Positions 43,102-51,540 of a DNA stretch of 64,000 nt are shown piece after piece. Below the pieces are notes generated by a model, which saw only the letters and a list, made by a program, of their open reading frames with translations, did no database searches and had not been told where the DNA came from. The position numbers and the translations under genes are program-made. Origin of the DNA: Actinomyces marmotae (GTDB lineage: Bacteria; Actinomycetota; Actinomycetes; Actinomycetales; Actinomycetaceae); NCBI RefSeq assembly GCF_013177295.1, contig NZ_CP053642.1, positions 2,046,001-2,110,000 on the forward strand, in the 5' to 3' direction. Positions within the stretch are counted from its first letter, which is position 1; the number at the start of each line of letters is the position of its first letter.

Positions 43102-43641
43102 TCAGTTCGTGGCGGCGACGATCGCTCGGACCATCGCCGGGACCTCCCCCTCATGGAAGGCCGCCGGGGCGAACTCGCCGTCGGTCCAGTCGGTCGCGAT
43201 GTGCAGGGCGACATGCGGGCCGACGACGAAGGAGTTGAAGGACGCCAGGACCTGGCGCAGGTGCTCAATGGCGCGCAAGCCGAGTTGGTAGGAGTAGCCG
43301 ACCACGCCGATCGCCTTGCTCTCGAGCACAGAGGGGGCAAGGTAATCAATGGCGTTCTTCAGGGCCCCGGGGATCGAGTGGTCGTACTCGGGGGTCACGA
43401 AGATGACGGCGTCATAGGAGCCGAGCCTCTCGTTCCAGGCCACCCCGGCGGGGTGCTGGGGCATGGCGATGGCCGGCGGGAGCTCCTCGGCGAAGAGGGG
43501 GAGTTTGAAGTCGGCCAGGCGGAGGACCTCGGCCTCGACGCCGTCGACCAGAGCGGATTGGGCGGCGACCCAGTCGGCGACGGCGGCGCCGGCCGAGGCG
43601 GGGCGGATGGAGCCGTGCACGACGGCGATGCGGGTGGTCAT
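43102..43641 (-). CDS. NADPH-dependent FMN reductase-type flavoprotein, paralogue 2
   Basis: A 179-residue flavoprotein that aligns with paralogue 1 over its full length. The FMN loop is VVHGSIRPASAGAAVADWV and the signature IFVTPEYDHSIPGALKNAIDYLAPSVLESKAIGVVGYSYQ. The pair appears to be a local duplication that has diverged to perhaps half identity. It has its own terminator and a distinct set of upstream palindromes, so separate regulation is likely. ATG at 43641. Confidence 0.92.
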   Translation of the reverse strand: MTTRIAVVHGSIRPASAGAAVADWVAAQSALVDGVEAEVLRLADFKLPLFAEELPPAIAMPQHPAGVAWNERLGSYDAVIFVTPEYDHSIPGALKNAIDYLAPSVLESKAIGVVGYSYQLGLRAIEHLRQVLASFNSFVVGPHVALHIATDWTDGEFAPAAFHEGEVPAMVRAIVAATN

Positions 43642-43665
43642 GAGGGACTCCTTGCGGGAACGGCG

Positions 43666-43720
43666 AACACTTAGAGTGTTAGCCGATGAGTTCGGCACCA
43701 TCTAGTTGATACGCGTATCA
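43666..43720. promoter_or_regulatory. Two palindromes upstream of FMN reductase paralogue 2
   Basis: AACACTTAGAGTGTT (43666-43680) is a 15-base inverted repeat with a central TAG. TGATACGCGTATCA (43707-43720) is a perfect 14-bp palindrome. They lie 25 and 66 bases upstream of the start codon, where operators would be. Confidence 0.6.
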
Positions 43721-43877
43721 GTGTAGCGGTCTGCCCCCACTTGTCAAAGCCTCATCGCATAGCACGAAGACCACACATAAGCTCGTCGTGACCCACATGT
43801 CCCGAGGTGCTCCGGTTCGATGCCCTGTTGGGGAGGGCTCAGCCGCGGGCACGCGCTGTCGGCCTAGCGTCGTCCAC

Positions 43878-44957
43878 ATGAGCACAGTGAGACCAGCACG
43901 ACACTATTCCCACCTTCGGCGCCCCTCCGCCCGATCATCACGCTCGCGGCGGTCGGCAGGCGCCGCCTCCCGAGCCGCATCCCGCCAGGCGCCACCACAT
44001 TCCTCCCCGCCCGATCCGTTCCTGCCCGAGCTGTCCGTCCGCGACGCCGATTGGCTGCGCGCGCAGATGCTGCGCCAGGTCTGCCTGCGCTTCCCCGGGA
44101 GCCGGCCCGACTCGCCCGTCTCGCTGCGCACGCCCCAAGGCGCGAGACTCGTCCTGCACCGGATCGCCGCGTGCCTGGCCCGCACGGAGCGGGAGCTGTG
44201 GGAGGAGGCCGTGGGCCATCACATCAGCGGGCTCATGGCTGCCGTACGCCCCGACGGCACGCCGCGCGAACTCGAGGACTACTCGGATGAGGAGGTGCTG
44301 GGTTCCCTGCGGCTGCGGCTGGTGCCGCCCAGCAGGGGCATCCCCGCCGAGGCCGATGAGCCGGAGATCGCCCCGGGCCTGCGCCTCACGCGCGTCATGG
44401 ACATCGGCGGGCTCCTGATCTCCCAGCCCTCGGCCCGCCTCTATGAGCGCCTGGGCGAGGAGCGGGTGGACGCCGCCGCGCTCGCCAATGCCCGCATCGT
44501 CCTGGACAGGACGGAGCACGTAGGCGACGGCGAGGGGATCCATCTCATCGGCTCGGACTCGATGCTGACGGCGGCACTGGCGATGAGCCTGACCGAGGTG
44601 TGTCAGCAGCGGAACGTCCCGCATCCGCCCGACGGCTTCGTCCTGGCGCTGCCCGAGCAGGAGTCGCTGGGAATCCTGCCTCTGGCCGAGGGCATCGATG
44701 AGACTCATCTCAGCGCCCTGCTGACGTGGTCGCTGACTCGGTGGGGGCACGCGGAGCGCCCGCTGTCAGCCCTGCTCTACCACGTGAGCGCCGATGGCGC
44801 CTGGTCACCGCTCATGGCGCCAGGGCCCTCCATCGAGCGCCCGCTCATCACCTTGAGGGATCTGCCCGAGCCGATCTGGCGCCACTTCGCATGGTTCTTC
44901 ACGCCCTACGACGAGTACCCGCCGGAAGCCATGCCCGGCATGGCCTTCGGGCTATGA
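43878..44957 (+). CDS. Hypothetical protein
   Basis: A 359-residue protein that I do not recognise. Residues 1 to about 45 are basic, Ser/Arg/Ala-rich and likely disordered. A globular domain of mixed alpha/beta character follows. Notable segments are ARLVLHRIAACLARTERELWEEAV, LRLTRVMDIGGLLISQPSARLYERLGEE, IGSDSMLTAALAMSLTEVC and GFVLALPEQESLGILPLAEG. No membrane helix or signal peptide is seen. Codon use matches the chromosome, so it is likely a real gene. ATG at 43878 is tentative. Confidence 0.7.
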   Translation: MSTVRPARHYSHLRRPSARSSRSRRSAGAASRAASRQAPPHSSPPDPFLPELSVRDADWLRAQMLRQVCLRFPGSRPDSPVSLRTPQGARLVLHRIAACLARTERELWEEAVGHHISGLMAAVRPDGTPRELEDYSDEEVLGSLRLRLVPPSRGIPAEADEPEIAPGLRLTRVMDIGGLLISQPSARLYERLGEERVDAAALANARIVLDRTEHVGDGEGIHLIGSDSMLTAALAMSLTEVCQQRNVPHPPDGFVLALPEQESLGILPLAEGIDETHLSALLTWSLTRWGHAERPLSALLYHVSADGAWSPLMAPGPSIERPLITLRDLPEPIWRHFAWFFTPYDEYPPEAMPGMAFGL

Positions 44958-45208
44958 GCGCGCACCCGGCGGTGCTGGGCGAGCGGCGGGGTCCGCGCGG
45001 ACGGCGGGGTCCGCGCGGGCCGCAGTGGCGGCGCGGGCGGTGGGGTCCGCGCCGGCCGCACTGGCCGCGCGGGCCGCAGTGGCGGCACTGGCCGTGCCGG
45101 TCGCGCAGGCCGCACTGGCCGTGCCGGTCGCGCAGGCCGCACTGGCCGTGCCGGTCGCGCCGGCCGCACCGGCCGCAGTGGCGGCACTGGCCGCCCTGGC
45201 CGCCGGCC
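44958..45208. repeat. GC-rich low-complexity region with 27-bp tandem repeats
   Basis: The gap between the hypothetical gene and ilvA is almost pure G/C with CCGCACTGGCCG-like motifs. GCACTGGCCGTGCCGGTCGC-led units start at 45085, 45112 and 45139, exactly 27 bp apart. All frames on both strands are open and give simple repeats such as ALAVPVAQA or RPARPVRPA; none is believable as a gene. Confidence 0.75.
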
Positions 45209-46795
45209 TCAGCGCGCCAGGAAGAAGGCGGCGGCGGGGTCCTCCGTCTCCTCGTGGTAGGCGTAGCCGAGGCGATTCATGTGCTCACGCAGCTCGCGGG
45301 CCTCCGCCTCCGGGCTGAGGCCGCGAACCCCCACCTGGAAGGCGCACAGGATGCGGCCGTAGTCGGCGCCGTCGGTGCGGTAGTGGAAGAGGGTGACGTT
45401 CCAGCGAGTGCCGAGCACTTCGAGGAAGTGGACGAGCGCCCCGGGGGACTCGGGGAACTCGAAGCTGAAGAGCCGCTCGGTCAGCCCGGCCGGGGCCCGC
45501 CCCCCGATCATCGAGCGCACGTGGACCTTGGCGAGCTCGTCGTCGGTGAGGTCGACGACGCCGTACCCGGCCCTCTCCAGGTCCGCGACGATCTCGGCAC
45601 GCTCCTCGCGCCCGCGGCTCAGCCCCACGCCCACGAAGATGCGGGCGGGGCCGGGCTCAAGGGAGCCGTCAAGGCCCGGCGCCGCCCGGTAGTTGAACTC
45701 GGTGACGCTGCGCCCGCCGAGGATCCGGGCGAAGCGCAGGAAGGAGCCGCGCTCCTCGGGGATGGTCACCCCCAGGATCGCCTCGCGCTGCTCACCGATC
45801 TCGGCGCGCTCGGAGATGTAGCGCATCTGGTGGAAGTTGAGGTTGGCCCCCGAGACGACGCACGCCAGGCGCTCCCCGGCCAGGCCGTGCTCGGAGGCGT
45901 AGCGCTTGAGGCCGGCCAGGGCGACGGCCCCGGAGGGCTCGGAGATGGCGCGCAGGTCCTCGAAGAGGTCCTTGACTGCGGCGGAGACCTCGTCGGAGGA
46001 GACGGTGATGACGTCGTCGAGCAGTTCGGAGCACAGGCGGTAGGTCTCATCCCCGATGCGGCGCACGGCCACGCCCTCGGCGAAGAGCCCCACCCGGCCG
46101 AGCGTGACGGGCCCGCCCTGGGCCAGCGCCGCGGTCAGGCAGGCGGATTCCTCATGCTCGACACCGATGACGCGCACATTCGGAAGGAGTTGCTTGATGA
46201 GCACGGCGACGCCGGAGGCCAGGCCTCCCCCGCCCACGGGCACGAAGACGCGGTCGAGCCCGGCATCCTGCTGGATGATCTCCAGGCCGATGGTCCCCTG
46301 ACCGGCGATGACACGGGGATCGTCGAAGGGAGCCACGTAGATCAGGCCGTCCTCGTCGGCCAGGCGCTGAGCCTCAGCCTTGGCGGCGTCAAAGTTGTCG
46401 CCGTGGAGCAGGACTTCCCCGCCCAGGGCGGCAACGGCATCGACCTTGATGCGGGGGGTGACGGTCGGCATGACGATGAGGGCGCGGCAGCCGAGCAGCG
46501 CCGCGGAACGGGCGACGCCCTGGGCGTGATTCCCCGCTGAGGCGGTCACCACGCCACGAGAGCGCTCGTCGTCGGAGAGCATGCGCATGCAGGTGTAGGC
46601 GCCTCGGATCTTGAAGGAGTGGACCGATTGCAAGTCCTCTCGCTTGGCGGCCACCTCGCAGCCCAGGCGCGCCGATAGGGCGTCCATGCGCTGCAGGGGC
46701 GTGTGCTCGGCGGCCTCGTAGACGGGGGCGCGCAGGATCGCGCGCAAGTACAGGGAGGCGTCCCACGGGGTATCGGTGCCGTCAGGTTCGTTCAC
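45209..46795 (-). CDS. ilvA: Threonine ammonia-lyase, biosynthetic
   Basis: A 528-residue PLP enzyme that deaminates threonine to 2-oxobutanoate, the first step to isoleucine. The PLP lysine is in SVHSFKIRGAYTCM. The phosphate-binding Gly-rich loop is VPVGGGGLASGVAVL, and TASAGNHAQGVA is the substrate loop. Two ACT-like regulatory domains follow (ERGSFLRFARILGGRSVTEFNYR and ERLFSFEFPESPGALVHFLEVLGTRWNVTLFHYR), so feedback inhibition by isoleucine is expected. The start is GTG at 46795 with a weak ribosome-binding site. The dihydroxy-acid dehydratase gene lies just upstream on the same strand. Confidence 0.96.
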   Translation of the reverse strand: MNEPDGTDTPWDASLYLRAILRAPVYEAAEHTPLQRMDALSARLGCEVAAKREDLQSVHSFKIRGAYTCMRMLSDDERSRGVVTASAGNHAQGVARSAALLGCRALIVMPTVTPRIKVDAVAALGGEVLLHGDNFDAAKAEAQRLADEDGLIYVAPFDDPRVIAGQGTIGLEIIQQDAGLDRVFVPVGGGGLASGVAVLIKQLLPNVRVIGVEHEESACLTAALAQGGPVTLGRVGLFAEGVAVRRIGDETYRLCSELLDDVITVSSDEVSAAVKDLFEDLRAISEPSGAVALAGLKRYASEHGLAGERLACVVSGANLNFHQMRYISERAEIGEQREAILGVTIPEERGSFLRFARILGGRSVTEFNYRAAPGLDGSLEPGPARIFVGVGLSRGREERAEIVADLERAGYGVVDLTDDELAKVHVRSMIGGRAPAGLTERLFSFEFPESPGALVHFLEVLGTRWNVTLFHYRTDGADYGRILCAFQVGVRGLSPEAEARELREHMNRLGYAYHEETEDPAAAFFLAR

Positions 46796-46904
46796 GCCGT
46801 CAGCCTAGAGGAGTCGGCTCGCGGCCCCGTCGGCGCCACCAGTCCGTGGGCGCCGCGCGGGCGGCCTCCGACTGGCGCGAATCACCCCGAGCAGTGCTGT
46901 TCGC

Positions 46905-46965
46905 ACCCACAGGCGCGTCCTACCCGCACCAGTGGGGGGAAACAGCACCACTCGGCGCGGATGGC
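46905..46965. repeat. Single copy of the ACC-unit repeat family
   Basis: Between ilvD and ilvA, a 23-base element ending GCGTCCTACCCGC (46905-46927) is followed by 19-base elements ACCAGTGGGGGGAAACAGC (46928) and ACCACTCGGCGCGGATGGC (46947). Lengths and order match the array at 62899-64000. Confidence 0.75.
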
Positions 46966-46998
46966 GCCGCTGGAGCGCACCAGGGGCCCGCCCGAGCC

Positions 46999-48882
46999 TC
47001 ACATGCCGAGTTTGCTGAGGTCCCGCACGGCGCCGAGGTCGGCGGATGTGGCCAGCATGGCGTAGGCGCGAAGCGCTGCGCTCACACGGCGCGGGCGCTC
47101 CTCGTGCGGCGTCCAGGCGGCCTCACCCCGAGCCTCCTCAGCCGCGCGGCGCGAGGCGATCTCATCATCGGACAGGCGCACGGAGATGGAGCGGCCCGGG
47201 ATGTCGATGTCGATGACGTCCCCCGTGCGCACGAGCCCGATCAGCCCGCCCGCCGCGGCCTCCGGCGAGACGTGCCCGATGCTCAGCCCCGACGTGCCGC
47301 CGGAGAATCGGCCGTCGGTGAGCAGCGCGCACTCCTTGCCCAGGTGCATGGACTTGATGTAGGTCGTCGGGTACAGCATCTCCTGCATGCCGGGGCCGCC
47401 GCGCGGGCCCTCGTGGCTGATGATGACGACGTCGCCGGCCTTCACCTTCCCGCCGAGGATCCCCTCGACGGCGGCGTCCTGGGATTCGAAGACTACAGCC
47501 GGCCCGGAGAAGGTGAGGATGGAGGCGTCCACCCCGGCGGTCTTGACGATGCAGCCCTTCGTCGCGATGTTGCCGAAGAGGACCGCCAGGCCGCCGTCGC
47601 GCGAGTAGGCGTGCTCCAGGTCGCGGATGCAACCGGCCTCGCGGTCCAGATCGTGGGCCTCCCAGCGCGAGGCCTGGGAGAACATCTCCGTGGTGCGCAC
47701 GCCCGCGGGCGCCGCGAGGTAGCGAGTCCGGTCCGCCTCGCTCACACCGGAGCCGGGCACGCCATCGGCACCGGGGCGGGCCAGGTCGAAGGCGGCGAGC
47801 TCGTCGTCGAGGGTGCCGCGCAGGACCGTGCGCGTGGATGTGTCCAGCAGGCCGGCGCGGTCGAGCTCGCCGAGGATGCCCATGATTCCGCCGGCGCGGT
47901 GGACATCCTCGATGTGGTAGCGGTTCGTTGACGGCGCGACCTTGCACAGGTGCGGGACCCTGCGGGAGAGGCGGTCGATGTCGGCCATGTGGAAGTCGAC
48001 CCCGGCCTCGCGGGCCGCGGCCAGCAGGTGAAGGACCGTGTTCGTGGAGCCGCCCATGGCGATGTCCAGGCCCATGGCGTTCTCGAAAGCTGCCTTGGTG
48101 GCGATGGAGCGCGGCAGGACGGTGGAGTCGTCGCCCTCGTAGTAGGCCCGAGTGATTTCGACGATCTGGCGGCCGACGGCATCGAAGAGCTCGCCGCGAT
48201 CGGAGTGCGTGGCCAGCAGCGTGCCGTTCATGGGCAGGGCCAGGCCCAAGGCCTCGGTGAGGCAGTTCATGGAATTGGCGGTGAACATGCCCGAGCAGGA
48301 GCCGCACGTGGGGCAGGCCAAGCGCTCAATGGCGCTGATCGTCTCGTCATCCACGGTGGGGTCGGCGGCGTCCATCATGGCGTCGATGAGGTCGAGCTTG
48401 CGGGTGGTTCCGTCCGCGGCCGTCATCTTGCCCGACTCCATCGGCCCGCCAGAGACGAAGATCGCGGGGATGTTGAGGCGCAGCGCGGCCATGAGCATGC
48501 CGGGGGTGATCTTGTCGCAGTTGGAGATGCACACCAGGGCGTCAGCGCAGTGGGCGCCCACCATGTACTCCACCGAGTCGGCGATGAGATCGCGGGACGG
48601 CAGGGAGTAGAGCATGCCGTCGTGGCCCATGGCGATGCCGTCGTCAACGGCGATCGTGTTGAACTCCTTGGCGATGCCGCCGGCCGCCTCGATCTGACGG
48701 GCAACGCGGCGGCCGACATCGCGCAGGCCGACGTGCCCGGGGACGAACTCGGTGAAGGAGTTGGCGATGGCGATGATGGGCTTGCCGAAGTCGGAGTCCT
48801 TGACGCCGGTGGCGCGCCAGAGCGCGCGGGCGCCGGCCATGTTGCGGCCGGATGTGGAGGTGGCGCTGCGGTACTGCGGCAT
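46999..48882 (-). CDS. ilvD: Dihydroxy-acid dehydratase
   Basis: A 627-residue iron-sulfur dehydratase of branched-chain amino-acid synthesis, giving 2-oxo acids for valine and isoleucine. Cluster cysteines are in [16 protein letters not shown] and [67 protein letters not shown] and [25 protein letters not shown] are further family blocks. ATG at 48882 has AGGAG upstream. Together with ilvA it forms a partial isoleucine/valine cluster; acetolactate synthase is not in the window. Confidence 0.97.
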   Translation of the reverse strand: MPQYRSATSTSGRNMAGARALWRATGVKDSDFGKPIIAIANSFTEFVPGHVGLRDVGRRVARQIEAAGGIAKEFNTIAVDDGIAMGHDGMLYSLPSRDLIADSVEYMVGAHCADALVCISNCDKITPGMLMAALRLNIPAIFVSGGPMESGKMTAADGTTRKLDLIDAMMDAADPTVDDETISAIERLACPTCGSCSGMFTANSMNCLTEALGLALPMNGTLLATHSDRGELFDAVGRQIVEITRAYYEGDDSTVLPRSIATKAAFENAMGLDIAMGGSTNTVLHLLAAAREAGVDFHMADIDRLSRRVPHLCKVAPSTNRYHIEDVHRAGGIMGILGELDRAGLLDTSTRTVLRGTLDDELAAFDLARPGADGVPGSGVSEADRTRYLAAPAGVRTTEMFSQASRWEAHDLDREAGCIRDLEHAYSRDGGLAVLFGNIATKGCIVKTAGVDASILTFSGPAVVFESQDAAVEGILGGKVKAGDVVIISHEGPRGGPGMQEMLYPTTYIKSMHLGKECALLTDGRFSGGTSGLSIGHVSPEAAAGGLIGLVRTGDVIDIDIPGRSISVRLSDDEIASRRAAEEARGEAAWTPHEERPRRVSAALRAYAMLATSADLGAVRDLSKLGM

Positions 48883-49116
48883 GAGGGCTCCTGTTCTCGG
48901 CTCGGCAGGGCCGAAGACGATGACGCGATGCCCAGATTAGCGGCCACCATGTCATCTCGATGCGAATGGTCACTGTGCGGTCCGCGCACGCGCCTCCCGC
49001 GCGCCGGGCCACGGCCCTGGCTTCCTCCCTGGCTCCTCTCCACGCGCCTCCCGCGCACCGGGCGCCACCCCGGCAGGGCGACACGCACGTAAGAGAGTCT
49101 CCCTCGCCGCCAAGAT

Positions 49117-49248
49117 CCGCATGATTCCGCGGTTCCGCCTCGCCGAATCCCGCAGCGGATCCTCTCCCATGTGCATCCAGGGGGGTGGTTGCACATGGGA
49201 GAGAAGCAGCCCGCGCGGGCCTTCGGGAAGAACCGCGGAATCATGCGG
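49117..49248. repeat. 132-bp palindromic element
   Basis: The outer arms CCGCATGATTCCGCGGTTC (49117-49135) and its exact complement (49230-49248) enclose inner arms TCTCCCATGTGCA (49163-49175) and its exact complement (49190-49202), with a 14-base loop. The segments between outer and inner arms also pair partly. It could be a MITE-like element or a large RNA hairpin in the ilvD leader. Confidence 0.8.
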
Positions 49249-49522
49249 TTTCCAGCGCCTGCCAAACCATCTGAGCGTGCGAAGTGCCTCGGGCGTGGCT
49301 GGCAGTCGCACGGAGGGTGGGGCGCCCAGCTGACGCGTGGTCGGGGGCTTGACGGGCATCAGGCCGGTCAGACGCTCCATGGGCCGCCCACGGACCGCCG
49401 CGAAACCCTGTGCCGCCAGGGATGACGAGGGAACGGCGATGCGATCCCCCGGGGGCGCCAGCAGGGCGCCCGGGACGCTCTCACGCGCCCGGGCCCCTGA
49501 TGCCGCGCCCACCCTCCGCCCC

Positions 49523-49580
49523 GGACCGGTCTCGCTCCTAATTTCGACCGGTCTCGCTCTTGATTTCGACCGGTCTCGGC
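49523..49580. repeat. GACCGGTCTCG array, 3 sites at 22-bp spacing
   Basis: ACCGGTCTCG cores begin at 49525, 49547 and 49569, exactly 22 bp apart, just 3' of the FKBP gene stop. Spacers read CTCCTAATTTCG and CTCTTGATTTCG. Confidence 0.9.
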
Positions 49581-49613
49581 GAGGGGAGGGAGGGAGGGAG
49601 GGGTGGGCGCTGC

Positions 49614-50021
49614 TCACATGACGCCGAGGATCTCCGTGACGAAGACGAGGGTGGCGCCGCCCTTGATGCCGGCCTGCGGCACGCCGCGCTCGCCGTAGCC
49701 GAGCTCGGCGGGGATCGACAGCAGGACGCGCGAGCCGACGCGCTGGCCGACGAGGCCGTCGTCCCAGCCGCGGATGACCATGCCGACGCCGATCTGGAAA
49801 CTCAGCGGCTGGCCGCGGTCGTAGGAGTTGTCGAAGACGTCGCCGTTCCAGGACTGGCCGAGGTAGTGGGCGACGATGGTGTCGCCGGCCTCGACGACCT
49901 GGCCTTCACCAGCGTCGAGCACCTGGACCTGGAGGCCCGCGGGGGCATCCGGGCCGGGGAAGGTGAGGACCGGCTTGGTGCCCTTGGCACCCTCAACAGT
50001 GGGCATGTTCGAGTTGATCAT
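49614..50021 (-). CDS. FKBP-type peptidyl-prolyl cis-trans isomerase
   Basis: A 135-residue FKBP with a single catalytic domain. GDTIVAHYLGQSWNGDVFDNSYDRGQPLSFQIGVGMVIRGWDDGLVGQRVGSRVLLSIPAELGYGERG is a near-complete FKBP core including the F-D, V-I-x-G-W and Y-G binding residues. No signal peptide is seen, so it is cytosolic. ATG at 50021 gives MINSNMPTV; a second ATG five codons later is possible. Confidence 0.94.
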   Translation of the reverse strand: MINSNMPTVEGAKGTKPVLTFPGPDAPAGLQVQVLDAGEGQVVEAGDTIVAHYLGQSWNGDVFDNSYDRGQPLSFQIGVGMVIRGWDDGLVGQRVGSRVLLSIPAELGYGERGVPQAGIKGGATLVFVTEILGVM

Positions 50022-50093
50022 GCGCGCCAGCCTACGCGATGAGCCCCGAGGCTGACTGATCGGAGCACCGCCTCTGCGCCGGCCGCCCATGCG

Positions 50094-50128
50094 GCGGGGC
50101 CGGCCGGGTCATGCCCGGCCGGCCCCGC
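50094..50128 (-). terminator. Hairpin terminator after the Bax-inhibitor gene
   Basis: A perfect 15-bp stem, GCGGGGCCGGCCGGG (50094-50108) and its complement (50114-50128), has a 5-base loop. It lies 32 bases after the stop at 50160 and upstream of the FKBP gene. Confidence 0.8.
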
Positions 50129-50159
50129 GCCCCCGCGAACGGGGAGGACTCTGAGAGGC

Positions 50160-51143
50160 TCAGTCGTCGTAGAAGATCGCCAGGATCCGCAGGATCTCGA
50201 CGTACAGCCACACGAGGGTGACGACGAGCCCGAAGGCCCCGGCCCACGCGTAGCGGGTGGGCAGGCCGGCCTCGACGCCCCGCTGGATGGACTCGAAGTC
50301 CATCGCCAGGCTGAAGGCCGCCATGACGACGGCCAGCAGGCCCACGATGATTCCGAGCGGAATGCCCGCGATCTCCAGGGAGCGCAGGCCGAAGGGCCCG
50401 CCGGCGTCGGAGAACAGCATGACCCCGAGGTTAAGCAGGCAGAAGACGAGGTAGCCGCCCATGGCGAGCATGAGGATCCGCTGCGCCTTGCCGGACAACC
50501 GGAAGCCGCCGAACTTGTAGGCGCCGAGCATGACGGCGAACACCGCGACGGAGGCCAGCACCGCTTGGATGACGATCCCGGGGAAGCGCGCCTCCATGAC
50601 GCCGGAGAAGGCGCCGAGCATGGCGCCCTCGAAGGCCGAGTAGGCCAGGATGAGCGCGGGCGAGGGCACCTTCTTGAAGGAGTTGACCAGGCCCAGGGCG
50701 AGGGCGCCGATCGCCCCTCCGACCATCAGGAGGTAGCCGACGGGGGCGGTGGAAGGATTGGTCGCCAGGATCCAGGAGACGGCGCCGACGGCGAGAATGA
50801 CCGCGAACATCGCGGCCGTGCGCATGATGACGTCGTCGTAGGTCATGCGGCCGCGGTCCACGTTGGTGGCGGCCGGGGCCCCGTACTGGGCCTCCATCCG
50901 GTCGAGCTGGGCCGGGGTGACCTGGCCGTAGCCCGCCTGCTGGGGAGCGCCGTATCCCACCGGCTGGCCGTACTGCGCCTGCCCGTAGGGCGCGGCCTGG
51001 CCGTACTGCTGGGCCTGGCCGTACTGGCCCGGCTGGTACCCGGGCATCGCGGGGTAACCGGCGGGGGTGGTCTGGGGCGTCGCGACGGCGGTGCGCGCCC
51101 CTCCGTTGAAGGCCGGGTTTCGATCGAAGAAGGGGTTGCTCAA
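50160..51143 (-). CDS. Bax inhibitor-1/YccA family membrane protein
   Basis: A 327-residue protein. The N-terminal ~100 residues are Tyr/Gly/Gln/Pro-rich (YGQAQQYGQAAPYGQAQYGQ) and likely disordered. Seven predicted helices follow (MFAVILAVGAVSWIL, YLLMVGGAIGALALGLV, ILAYSAFEGAMLGAFSGVME, IVIQAVLASVAVFAVMLGAY, RILMLAMGGYLVFCLLNLGVM, IPLGIIVGLLAVVMAAFSLAMDF, AFGLVVTLVWLYVEILRIL). This is the actinobacterial BI-1/YccA form. The start is TTG at 51143, giving (M)SNPFFDRNPAFN, the usual beginning, with GAGAGGA upstream. Confidence 0.9.
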   Translation of the reverse strand: MSNPFFDRNPAFNGGARTAVATPQTTPAGYPAMPGYQPGQYGQAQQYGQAAPYGQAQYGQPVGYGAPQQAGYGQVTPAQLDRMEAQYGAPAATNVDRGRMTYDDVIMRTAAMFAVILAVGAVSWILATNPSTAPVGYLLMVGGAIGALALGLVNSFKKVPSPALILAYSAFEGAMLGAFSGVMEARFPGIVIQAVLASVAVFAVMLGAYKFGGFRLSGKAQRILMLAMGGYLVFCLLNLGVMLFSDAGGPFGLRSLEIAGIPLGIIVGLLAVVMAAFSLAMDFESIQRGVEAGLPTRYAWAGAFGLVVTLVWLYVEILRILAIFYDD

Positions 51144-51540
51144 GGGTATGTCCTCTCTGGACGGGGACTGCCGACGGCGCGGCCCTACTTGGGCCCTCCA
51201 TCTCAACACCCCCATCCTGCCGCACATTCCCCTTCCCGGTCGACCGCCGCCCCGGGCAGGAGTACCCACCTCCGCCGCGTCCCCTCGCGCCTTGGCCGCG
51301 CCCCCTCATCGAGCCGCGTCTCCTCCTTGAGGAGGAGACGCGTCCTCCGCGGGTCCTGCCCCACTCCCCTCGCAGGATCATCCCGCGCGCCGATGGGCCG
51401 GCGGGGGCCGTTGACTAGCCTGGTGCCACGCCGTCGGGACGAACGCAGTCACCTCTCCGGCCCCGACGGCTCCCATGGACCCGCCGGGCCGCGCGGGCTG
51501 CGCGGCGATCAGCCCCCCCCAACCTAAGGAGCCAGGAACC
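51144..51540. other. Divergent intergenic region with a GGAGGAG hairpin
   Basis: This 397-base gap lies between the BI-1 and ABC exporter genes. A perfect 12-bp stem, CGCGTCTCCTCC (51315-51326) and GGAGGAGACGCG (51331-51342), has a 4-base loop TTGA. It may act as an operator or structured leader. No gene was recognised. Confidence 0.5.

Larger units (their letters stand above)
48883..49613. other. Long gap upstream of ilvD
   Basis: About 730 bases. It contains a duplicated CACGCGCCTCCCGCGC (48987 and 49041), a 132-bp imperfect palindrome (49117-49248) and three 22-bp-spaced GACCGGTC sites (49525-49575). No convincing leader peptide or T-box was found for ilvD. Confidence 0.5.

Noticed and set aside
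44726..46540. Long plus-strand ORF of about 600 codons
   Set aside because: It lies opposite ilvA, whose product matches a known enzyme over its full length. The N-terminal part is the GC-rich repeat translated.
49117..49248. T-box or leader-peptide attenuator for ilvD
   Set aside because: No T-box specifier or antiterminator consensus and no short ORF rich in Ile, Leu or Val codons was found between it and ilvD.
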